A DNA stretch of 64,000 bases from Microbispora siamensis (GTDB lineage: Bacteria; Actinomycetota; Actinomycetes; Streptosporangiales; Streptosporangiaceae): the NCBI RefSeq assembly GCF_016863095.1, contig NZ_BOOF01000028.1:122489-186488 (forward strand). Reading direction: 5' to 3'. Positions within the stretch are counted from its first letter, which is position 1, and each line of letters begins with the position of its first letter. The position numbers and the translations under genes were made by a program. Under the pieces are notes generated by a model. That model searched no databases, had not been told where the DNA came from, and saw nothing but the letters and a program-made list of their open reading frames with translations. Positions 16,185-27,307 of the stretch are shown here, piece by piece.

Positions 16185-17876
16185 TCAGACGAAGACGTCG
16201 GTGAGGATCGTGCCGAGCTGCCTGCCGCTGTTCTCCCGGATGTAGGTGGACAGCGAGCTGTACTTCTCCCGCAGCCGGCGCTTGAGGACCTTGCCGGTGA
16301 CGCCGACCGGGAAGTCCTCCTCGGTGCGCGCGACCTCCAGCATGGTCAGCTCGGGGTGGCCGGCGGCCTTCAGCTTCTCGTTCGCCTCGTTGAGCAGCTT
16401 CTGCGCGTCCGGCCTGGCGGCGCTGGACGTCACGACCGCCACCGGGACCGTGCGGCCGCGGTGGATGCCCGCGACCACGGCGCAGTCGAGGACCTCGGGC
16501 AGGTCGTTGAGCAGCAGCTCCTCCATGAAGACCGAGTAGCCGGTGCCGGTCGGGGTCTCGATCGCGTCCACCGCCCGGTCGACCTGGAAGTAGTTGCCCG
16601 CCTCGTCGCGGTAGGCCATGTCGCCGGTCAGCCAGTAGCCCGACAGCTTGCTGCGGTAGGTGGTGTCGGAGTCGCTCCAGTATCCGGCGGTGATCGCCGG
16701 GCCCTTCGCGCCGAGCAGCCCGACCTCGTTGACGTCGGCGATCGTGCCGTCCCTGCGCAGCACGGCGACCTCGGCGACGCCGACCGGCTTGCCCACGCAC
16801 CGGTCGTTGCGCTCGTCGGCCAGCGTGCGGACCTTCAGCAGCACGCCCCAGCCCAGCTCGGTGGTGCCGAGGCGGTCGAAGAACGCGGCCGGCGGCAGCG
16901 ACGGGTCGCGCTTGGCCAGGATCCCCTTGATGTGCTTCTCGTGGACCGCGTCGCCGATGGAGATCCAGACGTTGACGGAGTCGATCGCCCCGGCCGGCAG
17001 GTCCGCGCCCGCCAGCTCGGCGTACGCGTGGCCGAAGGCCATGACGGTGGTCGGGCGGTACTTCTCGACGGCCTTGGCCAGCTCCGGGCCGCTGGTGTCG
17101 TACCACGGCACGATCGGCGTGCCGCCCAGCACGGCGTACGTCGTGTAGGCGATGCAGCCGAGGTGTGACTGCGGCAGCGCGGTCATCATCACGGCGCCCG
17201 GCTGCTCGTGGTGGTCCACGAGGCGGAAGCGCGGCCCGGCCACGCACGAGCGGTGGGTCTGGATGACCGGCTTGGGCCGCCCGGTGGTGCCGGAGGAGTG
17301 CAGGATCGAGACCGGGTCCTCGCCGACGTGGCGGAAGCGGGCCTCCTGCGGCAGCACGGCCGGCGGGGGCGCGGGCAGCTCCTCGGCCACCTGCGTCCAC
17401 CGCAGGCCGGGCAGCAGGTGGAACTCCTCGCCGAGGATCTCCAGGTGGGCGAGGTCGGTGTACATGCCGACCGGGCTGGTCTGGCGGCACAGCTCGGTGG
17501 CGATGTACCGCGACGCCTTGCTGTTGACCAGCACCGCCACCGCGCCGATCTGGGCCAGCGCGTAGAAGTGCAGCGAGTAGGCGAAGGAGTCCTCCAGGTA
17601 GATGGCCACGCGGTCGCGGGGCCGCACGCCCTGGCGCAGGTACCACACCGACCAGCTCTGGGCCAGCTCGTCCAGGTCGAGCAGGCTGAACTCGGTCTGC
17701 TGCTCACCCTTGGTGTTGGTCAGCGGCCTGCCCAGGTGGATGAACGGCAGCTCCGGGTGGGGGTTGGCCTCGATGGCCTTCGTCAGCAGGTTGCCGCCAC
17801 CGAGGTCCGGGTCCGCGGCGAACCTGGCGCGCTGCTCCGGCGTGAGGACGGTCTCGTGGGAGATGGAGATGGTCAT
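16185..17876 (-). CDS. Class I adenylate-forming ligase
   Basis: The 563-residue protein has the P-loop ILHSSGTTGRPKPVIQTH (about 185-202), the A5-type segment DRLGTTELGWG, the A7/A8 Asp in WLTGDMAYRDEAGNYFQVDR and the C-terminal Lys in FPVGVTGKVLKRRLREKY (near 535). It activates a carboxylate, or another oxyanion nucleophile, as adenylate. No carrier-protein gene is in the window, so CoA ligation or direct transfer is likely. It is 5 bases from papC. Related enzymes make the beta-lactone in cystargolide/belactosin pathways or diazotise aryl amines with nitrite (CreM/CmaA6). Which of these applies cannot be told from motifs. Confidence 0.85.
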   Translation of the reverse strand: MTISISHETVLTPEQRARFAADPDLGGGNLLTKAIEANPHPELPFIHLGRPLTNTKGEQQTEFSLLDLDELAQSWSVWYLRQGVRPRDRVAIYLEDSFAYSLHFYALAQIGAVAVLVNSKASRYIATELCRQTSPVGMYTDLAHLEILGEEFHLLPGLRWTQVAEELPAPPPAVLPQEARFRHVGEDPVSILHSSGTTGRPKPVIQTHRSCVAGPRFRLVDHHEQPGAVMMTALPQSHLGCIAYTTYAVLGGTPIVPWYDTSGPELAKAVEKYRPTTVMAFGHAYAELAGADLPAGAIDSVNVWISIGDAVHEKHIKGILAKRDPSLPPAAFFDRLGTTELGWGVLLKVRTLADERNDRCVGKPVGVAEVAVLRRDGTIADVNEVGLLGAKGPAITAGYWSDSDTTYRSKLSGYWLTGDMAYRDEAGNYFQVDRAVDAIETPTGTGYSVFMEELLLNDLPEVLDCAVVAGIHRGRTVPVAVVTSSAARPDAQKLLNEANEKLKAAGHPELTMLEVARTEEDFPVGVTGKVLKRRLREKYSSLSTYIRENSGRQLGTILTDVFV

Positions 17877-17881
17877 CGGTC

Positions 17882-18922
17882 TCACCTTTCGGTCGTGACG
17901 GGAGGTGACGTGCTCGTGGTGGGGCTGGGCTCGTACGGGGTCGGGGGGCGCTCGAAGGGACGCAGTGCGCCGAACATCTCGGCGCAGGTGTCGCGGTAGA
18001 AGCCGAGGTCGGGGCCGAGGAGGTCGCGCAGCCTGCCCAGAGCCGCCGCGAACTCCGCCTCCCCGTCCGCCCGGCCGTCGAGGAGACCGGCGAGCGTGCG
18101 CACGCCTTCGGCGAGGGCCTGGCGGGCGGCTGCGGCCTGCGGGTTGGCCCACTGGACGTCCCAGTAGACCTCCGGGGTGCCCGAGGCGATCCTGGCCAAC
18201 AGCGCGAGCATCGTCGCGTGCGGCGGCGGGGCGACCGCGGCCAGTTCCGCGACACCGACGCCGAGGCGGGCCAGCGCGAGCCCGAACGACAGCACCGCCG
18301 CGTGGGTGAGCGCCTGCGTCGCCGCGGCCAGCCGGTCGTGCTCGTGCGCGCCGAGCCGTACGGCACGGCCGCCCCAGGTTTCGACCAGCCGCAGCAGCGC
18401 CCTCGTGCGGGGACCGTCGTGGACCACGACGGCGGCGACCGGCCGTCCCGCGAAGCCGAGCGACGGGGCGAACATCGGGTTGAGACCGGCCGCCTCGACG
18501 TCCCCGGCGTGCGCCAGGATCTCGTCGGCGATCGGGCCCTTGACCGAGAGCGTGTCGGCGAGCAGCGCGCCCGGCCGCATCGCGGCGGCCACCTGCTTCA
18601 CCGCCGCAAGCGCCACCTGCTCGGGCACCGCGAGCAGGACGAGGTCGGCCCGCCCGATCTCCTCGCGGAGATCGGGCCCGATGTCCGTGATGTCGCCTCG
18701 CAGGAACCTCGCCTCGCCGTGCCCTGTCTTCTCGGCCGGCCCGCCGGACAGTGCCTTCTCAGCCGGCCCGCCGGCGAGGGCCGCCCCGGCGCCGGGGTCG
18801 ACGACGAGCACCTCGGCCCCGGACCGCAGCAGGTGCTCGGCGAACAGGCCGCCCACGGCGCCCGCGCCGCCGACGACGACGCAGCGCCGCAGCAGGTCCG
18901 TCGTGTGGTCCCCGCGAGTCAT
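17882..18922 (-). CDS. papC: 4-Amino-4-deoxyprephenate dehydrogenase (PapC/CmlC-like)
   Basis: The 346-residue protein belongs to the prephenate dehydrogenase family. An NAD-binding Rossmann segment [19 protein letters not shown] is at residues 14-32, followed by [28 protein letters not shown] and a helical C-terminal dimer domain with [12 protein letters not shown]. Beside PapA and PapB homologues its substrate is most likely 4-amino-4-deoxyprephenate, giving 4-aminophenylpyruvate. It starts 2 bases after papA ends. A plain TyrA role is the alternative. Confidence 0.8.
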   Translation of the reverse strand: MTRGDHTTDLLRRCVVVGGAGAVGGLFAEHLLRSGAEVLVVDPGAGAALAGGPAEKALSGGPAEKTGHGEARFLRGDITDIGPDLREEIGRADLVLLAVPEQVALAAVKQVAAAMRPGALLADTLSVKGPIADEILAHAGDVEAAGLNPMFAPSLGFAGRPVAAVVVHDGPRTRALLRLVETWGGRAVRLGAHEHDRLAAATQALTHAAVLSFGLALARLGVGVAELAAVAPPPHATMLALLARIASGTPEVYWDVQWANPQAAAARQALAEGVRTLAGLLDGRADGEAEFAAALGRLRDLLGPDLGFYRDTCAEMFGALRPFERPPTPYEPSPTTSTSPPVTTER

Positions 18923-18924
18923 CG

Positions 18925-21364
<2,440 letters not shown>

Positions 21365-21548
21365 GTCAACAGCCCTCCAATCCGGGGTGCACGGATGTTC
21401 CGGCTAATTCAGGATTCGATCCGGCGCGCATTTGTCACAACCCCTAACGGCCCCACAGCACAGCCGGACAATCCGGGATGACCTCGGACTTCTCGGTACC
21501 CCCGAGGCCGCGTTGACGAAGAGCGGCCGGCGACCCCGGTTCACCCCT

Positions 21549-21617
21549 ATCGGGAAACGGCTCATCCCGAATGATCGGGAAATTTCATTGACCGTCCGAA
21601 AATGGGGGAACTAATCT
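21549..21617 (+). promoter_or_regulatory. Promoter and repeated operator of the second ATP-grasp gene
   Basis: TTGACC (21588-21593) and TAATCT (21612-21617) are 18 bases apart. Just upstream, TCCCGA-ATGA-TCGGGA (21565-21580) is a perfect inverted repeat. Its half ATCGGGAAA also occurs as a direct repeat at 21550-21558. The layout suggests a repressor or activator site. Confidence 0.55.
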
Positions 21618-21642
21618 CCGATCGCGAAGTGCCTGTGAGCAC

Positions 21643-22992
21643 GTGCGAGAAACGGCGGTGACGAAAGTGAAACCTCGAGCATTCGTACTTACCGGATCAT
21701 TCCTGGTGATCTGCCGGGCCCCTCTTTATCTGCGCGAACTGTCCCGCCGGGGGCTGCGGATCCTCGTGGTCACGCCGGCCTCCTGGCGGGAGCAGGCCCT
21801 GGCCCAGATGCGCGATCCCTCGCACCCGGCCTCGGTCATCGAAGAGATCGCCTTCACCGACGGCGACGTCAACACGGACAACTCGTTCACCGCGGGCGTG
21901 ATCTCCGGCGTACGGGCCTGGCGGGACCGCTACGACATCGCCGGCGTCTACGCGGTGGGCGAGACGCTGGTCGAGCCGACCGGCCTGCTCGCCGACGCCC
22001 TGGGGCTGCCCTCCCCCGGCCTGCGGGCCACCCGCGCCTGCCGCAGCAAGTACCTCCAGCGGTGGTACCTGCCGGAGTTCAGCCCGGCCTCGGTGGTCGT
22101 CCCCCCGGCCGCGCGCGCGACGTTCTCCGCCGCCGGCGTGTCGTTCCCCGCCGTGGTCAAGCCCGCGAGCCGGCACTCCAGCTCCGGCGTGGAGACCGTG
22201 CGCGACCCGGCCGAACTGCGCGCCCAGCTCGACGCGTACCTGCCGCACGAGACGGTGCTGGTGGAGGAGAAGGTGACGGGCCAGGAGTTCTCCGTGGAGA
22301 GCCTGGTGCAGGACGGCCGCGTCGTCTTCGCCTCGGTGACCCGCAAGGAGACGACCGAGTCGGGCACCCGCACCTTCGTCGAGCTGTCCCACTCGGTCCC
22401 GAACGAACTCGACGGCGTGAACGAGGTCATCCTCGACGCCAACCGGCGCATGCTCGAACGGCTGGCCTTCGGAAGCGGCATCGCGCACGCCGAGTGGCGG
22501 GTGGACGGCGCGGGCCGGACCTACCTGATGGAGGTGGCCGCGCGCACTCCCGGCGACGGCCTGTCGATCCTCTACTCGCTCGCGACCGGCGTCCCGATGG
22601 AGCCGGAGATCATCCGCATCGCCCTCGGGGAGCCCGCCGCCTATCCCGCGCCGCGCCGGTACGCCCGCCAGGTCTACCTGGAGCACGAGCCCGGGCTGCT
22701 CGGCGACGTGACGGTGGACTGGCCGGGGATCTCACCGGCCTGGGTGGGCGAGGGCGGCCTGTGGCCCGAGATCGAGCCCGGCGCCCCGGACGACCCGCCC
22801 ACCCTGCGTGCCGTGCTCGTGCTCAAGGACCGGGGCGCCGAGCTCGGGCCGCTGCGCAGCTCGGACGACCGCGCCGTGACGTTCCTCATCGACGCGCCCA
22901 CCCCGGCCGAGCTGGACGAGCTCGAAATGCGCGTACGGCACGCCGTGCGGATCCACACGCTCGCCCCCGAACCCGCCGGCGCCCGGATGTGA
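21643..22992 (+). CDS. ATP-grasp ligase, second copy in the cluster
   Basis: The 449-residue protein has ATP-grasp segments AVVKPASRHSSSGVETV (about 165-181), VLVEEKVTGQEFSVESLVQ and the Mg site RTYLMEVAARTPGDG. It resembles the ligase at 8257 in layout but is clearly diverged. It should form an amide bond between two small acids or amino acids. The GTG at 21643 was taken as the start; in-frame GTG codons at 21658 and 21667 are possible because no strong ribosome binding site is seen. It is divergent from papB, with 278 bases between. Confidence 0.8.
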   Translation: MRETAVTKVKPRAFVLTGSFLVICRAPLYLRELSRRGLRILVVTPASWREQALAQMRDPSHPASVIEEIAFTDGDVNTDNSFTAGVISGVRAWRDRYDIAGVYAVGETLVEPTGLLADALGLPSPGLRATRACRSKYLQRWYLPEFSPASVVVPPAARATFSAAGVSFPAVVKPASRHSSSGVETVRDPAELRAQLDAYLPHETVLVEEKVTGQEFSVESLVQDGRVVFASVTRKETTESGTRTFVELSHSVPNELDGVNEVILDANRRMLERLAFGSGIAHAEWRVDGAGRTYLMEVAARTPGDGLSILYSLATGVPMEPEIIRIALGEPAAYPAPRRYARQVYLEHEPGLLGDVTVDWPGISPAWVGEGGLWPEIEPGAPDDPPTLRAVLVLKDRGAELGPLRSSDDRAVTFLIDAPTPAELDELEMRVRHAVRIHTLAPEPAGARM

Positions 22993-23016
22993 CGGTTCCC
23001 GTGAACGCGCGAGGCA

Positions 23017-23043
23017 CGGCGGGAGGCGATGAGCCTCCCGCCG
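23017..23043. terminator. Bidirectional hairpin terminator
   Basis: An 11-bp stem CGGCGGGAGGC / GCCTCCCGCCG with loop GATGA lies between the convergent ATP-grasp gene and the beta-helix gene. It marks the likely right border of the biosynthetic cluster. Confidence 0.65.
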
Positions 23044-23070
23044 CGCCCGCTTGTCAGGGGGTGTGGACCG

Positions 23071-25701
23071 TCAGGGGTAGCTGACCACGTTGACCGGGAC
23101 GGTGGCCGTGCCCTGAGCCGGGCCGCCCGTGTCGTTGATGACGTGGGCGATCGTCCCCACGCCGCCCAGCGACACCGTGAGCAGGTCGTGGAACTTCACG
23201 CCCGACCTGTTGGGGGCCTCGAAGCCGCGCTCGGCCACGATCGAGGGGTCGGTGCTGAAGTTGCAGTAGCTGCCCATGCCCCAGGCCTCGTGGCTGGTCA
23301 CGCCGTCGGCCACCTTGTAGGCGGCGTAGCCCCGGGTCGAGCCGTTCATCCAGGACGCCTGGTTGGGCGGGTCGTAGGGCAGCTCGTTCTGGAAGAAGAT
23401 CGTCTTGCCGCCCTGGCCGTTCCAGATCACCTCGTACTTCTTGTAGTGCTCGACGAACAGGCCGTACGCGGTGACGTTGTCGCCGTTGACGATCAGACCG
23501 GTGTCGGCGGGGTTGGTGTTCCAGCCCACGCCCGCGCCGTGGTCGGCCCGCCACGCCCAGATGTGGTCGATGATCGTGTTGTTGCTGTTCACCACCAGGC
23601 TGGTCGTGGCCGAGCCGGGTCCCGCGCCGCCGATCCGGAAGAACACGTCCTGGATCGAGGTGGGGTTGGCGGCGTGGCTCGCGGACGCGCCGTCGGGGCC
23701 GACCCGCAGCAGCACCGGCGAGTTGACCGTGCCTGCGTCGAAGAGCAGGCCGCCGATCTTCACGCCGTCGACGTCGGCGACGTTCATCGCGACGACCCCG
23801 TTGTCCGGGATCAGCGTGGCGTAGCCGAGCCCGAGGACCACCGTGTCGGCCCGGGTCACGTTCAGCGTCTGGTCGAGGTGGTAGACGCCGGGCGTGAACA
23901 GCAGGTTCAGGCCCTGGCTCAGCGCCTGGTTGAGCGTGGCGGCGCTGTCGGACGGCTTGGCGACGTAGAACTGCGTCAGCGGGATCGACGTGCCGGGGGT
24001 CGCGCCGTTCGCCCAGCTCACGCCGCTGGAGTTCGTCCGCAGCGACGGGACGAACACGCGGTAGGCGCCGCCCGAGTCCACGTACAGGTACGGCTTCTCC
24101 CGGGTGACGGGGCTGGTCGCGAGCGTCGTGTACGGCGGGTTCGGGAAGCTCTGCGCCGGAGCGCCGACGACACCGGAGAACACCATGTTCCAGACGCCGT
24201 TGGTCCAGCCGCCGATGGTGCTGTCGCGGGTGAACCACTGCTGCTGGGAGTACGGGCCGACCGTGCCGTCGATCTTGCTGTCGGCGATGTAGCCGCCGCT
24301 GGCCCAGCCGTACCCGTTGGGGGCGAGGTTCAGCCCGCCGCGCACGTGGATCCGCCGGAACGGCGCGGCCTGGGCCACGGCCCACCGGTCGGTGCCGTTG
24401 ACCGGGACGACCGCCAGGTTCTCCGCCGACCGCCAGAAGTTCTGGGTGGCGTTGCCGTTGAACCACCCGGCGTCGACGGTGATGTCCCCGTTGATCGTCA
24501 CGTTGTCGGGCGACTGGCCGAGACCGGCGATCGAGGTGTAGAAGCCGATCTGGGCGTTGAGGCCGCTGTAGGTGCCCGGCTTGAACAGCAGCGCGTAGCG
24601 CTGGCTGCCGAACTGGTTCGACTCCTGCTGCTTGAAGATGGTGTCGAGCGTGCTCTGGATGCTCGCGCTCGACATCGACGGGTCGAAGACCTTCACGTTC
24701 GGCCCGAGGTCGCCGCCGCCAGGGAGATTGGGGCCGCCGTCGCCGCCGCCGGTGGTGTTCACGGCGAACTCCCAGAGCGAGTAGCCGTACGCGGTGGCGC
24801 GGGTGAGGCCGTACATCCGGACGTAGCGGCCGGTGGCCGACACGTCGAGCGACTGCGTCCCGCTCACGCCGTTCACCGTGGCCGTCGCGTCCGACCAGGC
24901 CGAACCGTCCGGCGAGACCTGGATCTTGAACGTCTTCGCGTAGGCGGCCTCCCAGTTCAGGATCACCTTGCAGATCTGCTGTGAGCTGCCGAGATCCACC
25001 TGGATCCACTGCGGGTCGCTGAACGCGCTCGACCACCGGGTGCCGGTGTTGCCGTCGAACGCGGCGGACGCCGGGGACGCGGCGTTCTCGGTGGAGGAGG
25101 CCGACGACGGCTTGCCCTGCGCGACGTTCGCGGTGCCGCAGGTGTTCCCGCCGCCGGAGGCGACGTTGACGGCGAACTCCCAAAGCGAGTAGCCGTACGC
25201 GGTGGCGCGGGTGAGCCCGTACATCCGGACGTAGCGGCCGGTGGCCGTCAGGTCGAGCGACTGCGTCCCGCTCGCGCCGTTCACCGTGGCGGTCGCGTCC
25301 GACCAGGCCGAGCCGTCGGCCGACACCTGGATCTTGAACGTCTGGGCGCGGGCGGCCTCCCAGTTGAGCACGACCCGGCAGATCTGCTGTGAGCTGCCCA
25401 GGTCAACCTGGATCCACTGCGGGTCGCTGAACGCGCTCGACCAGCGGGTGGAGGTGTCGCCGTCGAACGCGGCCGACGCGGGCGTTCCGGCGTTCTCCGT
25501 GGAGGAGGCCGACGACGGCCTGCCCTGCGCGACGTTGGTCGTGCCGCAGGCCGCCGCCGCGGCGCTGTAGGTGGCGGGGACGACGCCGGTCACGGCCGCG
25601 AAGGTCGCCAGCGCGACGAGCGCGGCGGCGACCAGGCCGGAGCGTCCGCGCCGCCGGCGCAGTCGTCCGGGCGCGGGGTGAGGCGGGGAGGAGGGAGGCA
25701 T
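23071..25701 (-). CDS. Secreted protein with two discoidin (F5/8-C) domains and a beta-helix
   Basis: The 876-residue protein has a Sec-type signal with an Arg-rich start and hydrophobic core (LVAAALVALATFAAV, about residues 23-37). Two F5/8-type C domains of about 132 residues follow, each containing FSDPQWIQVDLGSSQQIC and GRYVRMYGLTRATAYGYSLW. The remaining 550 residues form a right-handed beta-helix (LLFKPGTYSG, GLNLLFTPGVYHLD, TIIDHIWAWRADHG). The discoidin domains probably bind polysaccharide, and the helix may be a glycan-degrading enzyme of the GH55/GH87 or pectate-lyase kind. The exact family is not certain. Confidence 0.75.
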   Translation of the reverse strand: MPPSSPPHPAPGRLRRRRGRSGLVAAALVALATFAAVTGVVPATYSAAAAACGTTNVAQGRPSSASSTENAGTPASAAFDGDTSTRWSSAFSDPQWIQVDLGSSQQICRVVLNWEAARAQTFKIQVSADGSAWSDATATVNGASGTQSLDLTATGRYVRMYGLTRATAYGYSLWEFAVNVASGGGNTCGTANVAQGKPSSASSTENAASPASAAFDGNTGTRWSSAFSDPQWIQVDLGSSQQICKVILNWEAAYAKTFKIQVSPDGSAWSDATATVNGVSGTQSLDVSATGRYVRMYGLTRATAYGYSLWEFAVNTTGGGDGGPNLPGGGDLGPNVKVFDPSMSSASIQSTLDTIFKQQESNQFGSQRYALLFKPGTYSGLNAQIGFYTSIAGLGQSPDNVTINGDITVDAGWFNGNATQNFWRSAENLAVVPVNGTDRWAVAQAAPFRRIHVRGGLNLAPNGYGWASGGYIADSKIDGTVGPYSQQQWFTRDSTIGGWTNGVWNMVFSGVVGAPAQSFPNPPYTTLATSPVTREKPYLYVDSGGAYRVFVPSLRTNSSGVSWANGATPGTSIPLTQFYVAKPSDSAATLNQALSQGLNLLFTPGVYHLDQTLNVTRADTVVLGLGYATLIPDNGVVAMNVADVDGVKIGGLLFDAGTVNSPVLLRVGPDGASASHAANPTSIQDVFFRIGGAGPGSATTSLVVNSNNTIIDHIWAWRADHGAGVGWNTNPADTGLIVNGDNVTAYGLFVEHYKKYEVIWNGQGGKTIFFQNELPYDPPNQASWMNGSTRGYAAYKVADGVTSHEAWGMGSYCNFSTDPSIVAERGFEAPNRSGVKFHDLLTVSLGGVGTIAHVINDTGGPAQGTATVPVNVVSYP
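24760..25557 (-). repeat. Tandem duplication of the discoidin domain (about 399-bp units)
   Basis: Two adjacent units of about 399 bases encode domains differing at only a few residues (for example QICRVVLNWEAARAQTF against QICKVILNWEAAYAKTF). Long stretches of DNA are identical, which points to a recent duplication or ongoing gene conversion. Confidence 0.8.
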
Positions 25702-25860
25702 GCACGTCTCCTTGGTGCGGAGCCCCTCGGGCGAGGGTCGGGGGGATGAGAGAGGTCCAGCGGCATGAGCGTGCGCCTGCGGCTCCGCTTATGTCAAGGC
25801 TTAGTTCACGATCAGAAATATCTATTGACCGTTTCTGTAACAGTGGTGGTACTCTCCCTT

Positions 25861-25874
25861 GGAGAGCGCTCTCC
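25861..25874. promoter_or_regulatory. LacI/ROK-type palindromic operator
   Basis: GGAGAGCGCTCTCC is a perfect 14-bp palindrome of the type bound by LacI-family sugar regulators in actinomycetes. It lies 160 bases upstream of the beta-helix gene and just after the ROK gene stop. Sugar control of the beta-helix gene is inferred. Confidence 0.55.
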
Positions 25875-25966
25875 CAGTCCTGGACACACGAGCAGGGAGA
25901 CCGATGTCGAGGACGTCCGGCGTCACCGGCCGCGTGCGGGGTCTTTCCGCACGGCTTGTCCTGCCG

Positions 25967-27151
25967 TCAGCCGGCGGCGGTGATCCTGGCCACCTGGGGC
26001 GCGTTCAGGAACTCCTCCAGGACCAGCGTGGCGGCCCCCAGCGCGACGGCGTCGGGACCGAGGCGGCCGAGGACGATCGACGTCGCGGCGTACGGCTCGG
26101 CCAGCGAGTTGGCCGCGGTGGCGCGGCGGATGTCGGGCAGCAGGCTCTCGCCGAGCTGGACCCCAACCCAGCCGCCGATCACGATCTTCTCGGGGTTGAT
26201 CAGGTTGACCAGGTTGGCCAGGCCGACGCCCAGATAGGTGACGGTCTCCTCGACCACCGGGGACTTCGACGCCAGCACGCCGGCGAGGTCCTCCTCCCAG
26301 TCGCCCCGCGAGGTGACGCCCGCCCGGTCGAGGATGGCCTCGATCCCGACGTACGCCTCCAGGCAGCCGCGTCCGCCGCAGCGGCAGGGCCGCCCGTTCG
26401 CCACGATCTTCGTGTGGCCCCACTCGCCCGCGCTGCTGCTGACCCCGCGGAACGTGGTGCCGTCGGCCACGATCGTCGCGCCGACCCCCACGCCGAGCAG
26501 CACGATGACCGCTTCCGAGGCGCCCCGGCCCGAGCCGAACCACAGCTCGGCCTGGCCCATCGTCTTGGCGCCGTTGTCCACGTACAGCGGGAGCGAGGTC
26601 CCGCGCCGCAGGAGCGCTCCAAGCGGAACGCCGTCCCAGCCGAAGGTCTTGGCGTGGATGACGCCGTCGGCGCCCGGCTCGACGATGCCGGGAACCCCCA
26701 CGCCGATGCCGAGCACCTGCTCGGGGGACACGCCCGCGTCCGACAGCACGACCTCGACCCCCGCGAGGATGTGCCGGGCGACCAGTTCGGGGTCGTGGCG
26801 GGCCGGCCGCAGCATGTAGTCCACCTTGGCCCGCTCGGTCATCTCCAGGTCGAACAACCCCACCCGGACGTGCGTCTCGGCCACGTCGACGCCCACCGCG
26901 AAGCCGTACTCGGGGTTGACCCGCAGCAGCACGCGGGGCCGACCGCCGTCGGACTCCACCTGGCCGGCCTCGACGACGATGTTCTCGCCCAGCAGGTCGG
27001 CGGTCATCGTGCTGACCGTGGCGGCGCTCAGGCCGGTGCGCGCGGTGAGGTCGTTGCGGCTGGTCGGGCCGGAGAAGTAGAGCGCGCGCAGCAACACGGC
27101 CCGGTTCCCTCTGCGGATGTCCCGTACCGTCCTACGCTGAGGCCTCGCCAT
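25967..27151 (-). CDS. ROK-family transcriptional repressor
   Basis: The 394-residue protein has an N-terminal winged helix (RAVLLRALYFSGPTSRNDLT and SAATVSTMTADLL) and a ROK kinase-like domain. The zinc motif is CRCGGRGCLEAYVG (near 255-268) and a DGxGVG-like ATP segment is AVIVLLGVGVGATIVADG. It probably senses a sugar and represses transport or hydrolase genes, perhaps the beta-helix gene next to it. GGGAGGGTGG precedes the ATG at 27151; the longer frame to 27181 is not needed. Confidence 0.88.
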   Translation of the reverse strand: MARPQRRTVRDIRRGNRAVLLRALYFSGPTSRNDLTARTGLSAATVSTMTADLLGENIVVEAGQVESDGGRPRVLLRVNPEYGFAVGVDVAETHVRVGLFDLEMTERAKVDYMLRPARHDPELVARHILAGVEVVLSDAGVSPEQVLGIGVGVPGIVEPGADGVIHAKTFGWDGVPLGALLRRGTSLPLYVDNGAKTMGQAELWFGSGRGASEAVIVLLGVGVGATIVADGTTFRGVSSSAGEWGHTKIVANGRPCRCGGRGCLEAYVGIEAILDRAGVTSRGDWEEDLAGVLASKSPVVEETVTYLGVGLANLVNLINPEKIVIGGWVGVQLGESLLPDIRRATAANSLAEPYAATSIVLGRLGPDAVALGAATLVLEEFLNAPQVARITAAG

Positions 27152-27307
27152 GACCCACCCTCCCCGTCGCGACAGGGTCATCTTAGTTCAGAGGCGAAAA
27201 CAAGCACCTCCGCCCTCTGCCGGCCTCTTCACGGTCGCATCTCCGGGTTACCCGCCCATTAAGCCGCCGTATCGCCTCGCTCTTCCTCCGACTCTTGAAC
27301 GAACGTG

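Noticed and set aside
11314..17646. A 2110-codon minus-strand frame running through several genes
   Set aside because: Only its last 493 codons are a real protein (the NasB-like subunit). The rest is out of frame with nasC, aroF and the ligase.
25792..25797. TTGACA -35 box for the beta-helix gene
   Set aside because: The hexamer is present on the minus strand but no acceptable -10 lies 16-18 bases downstream.
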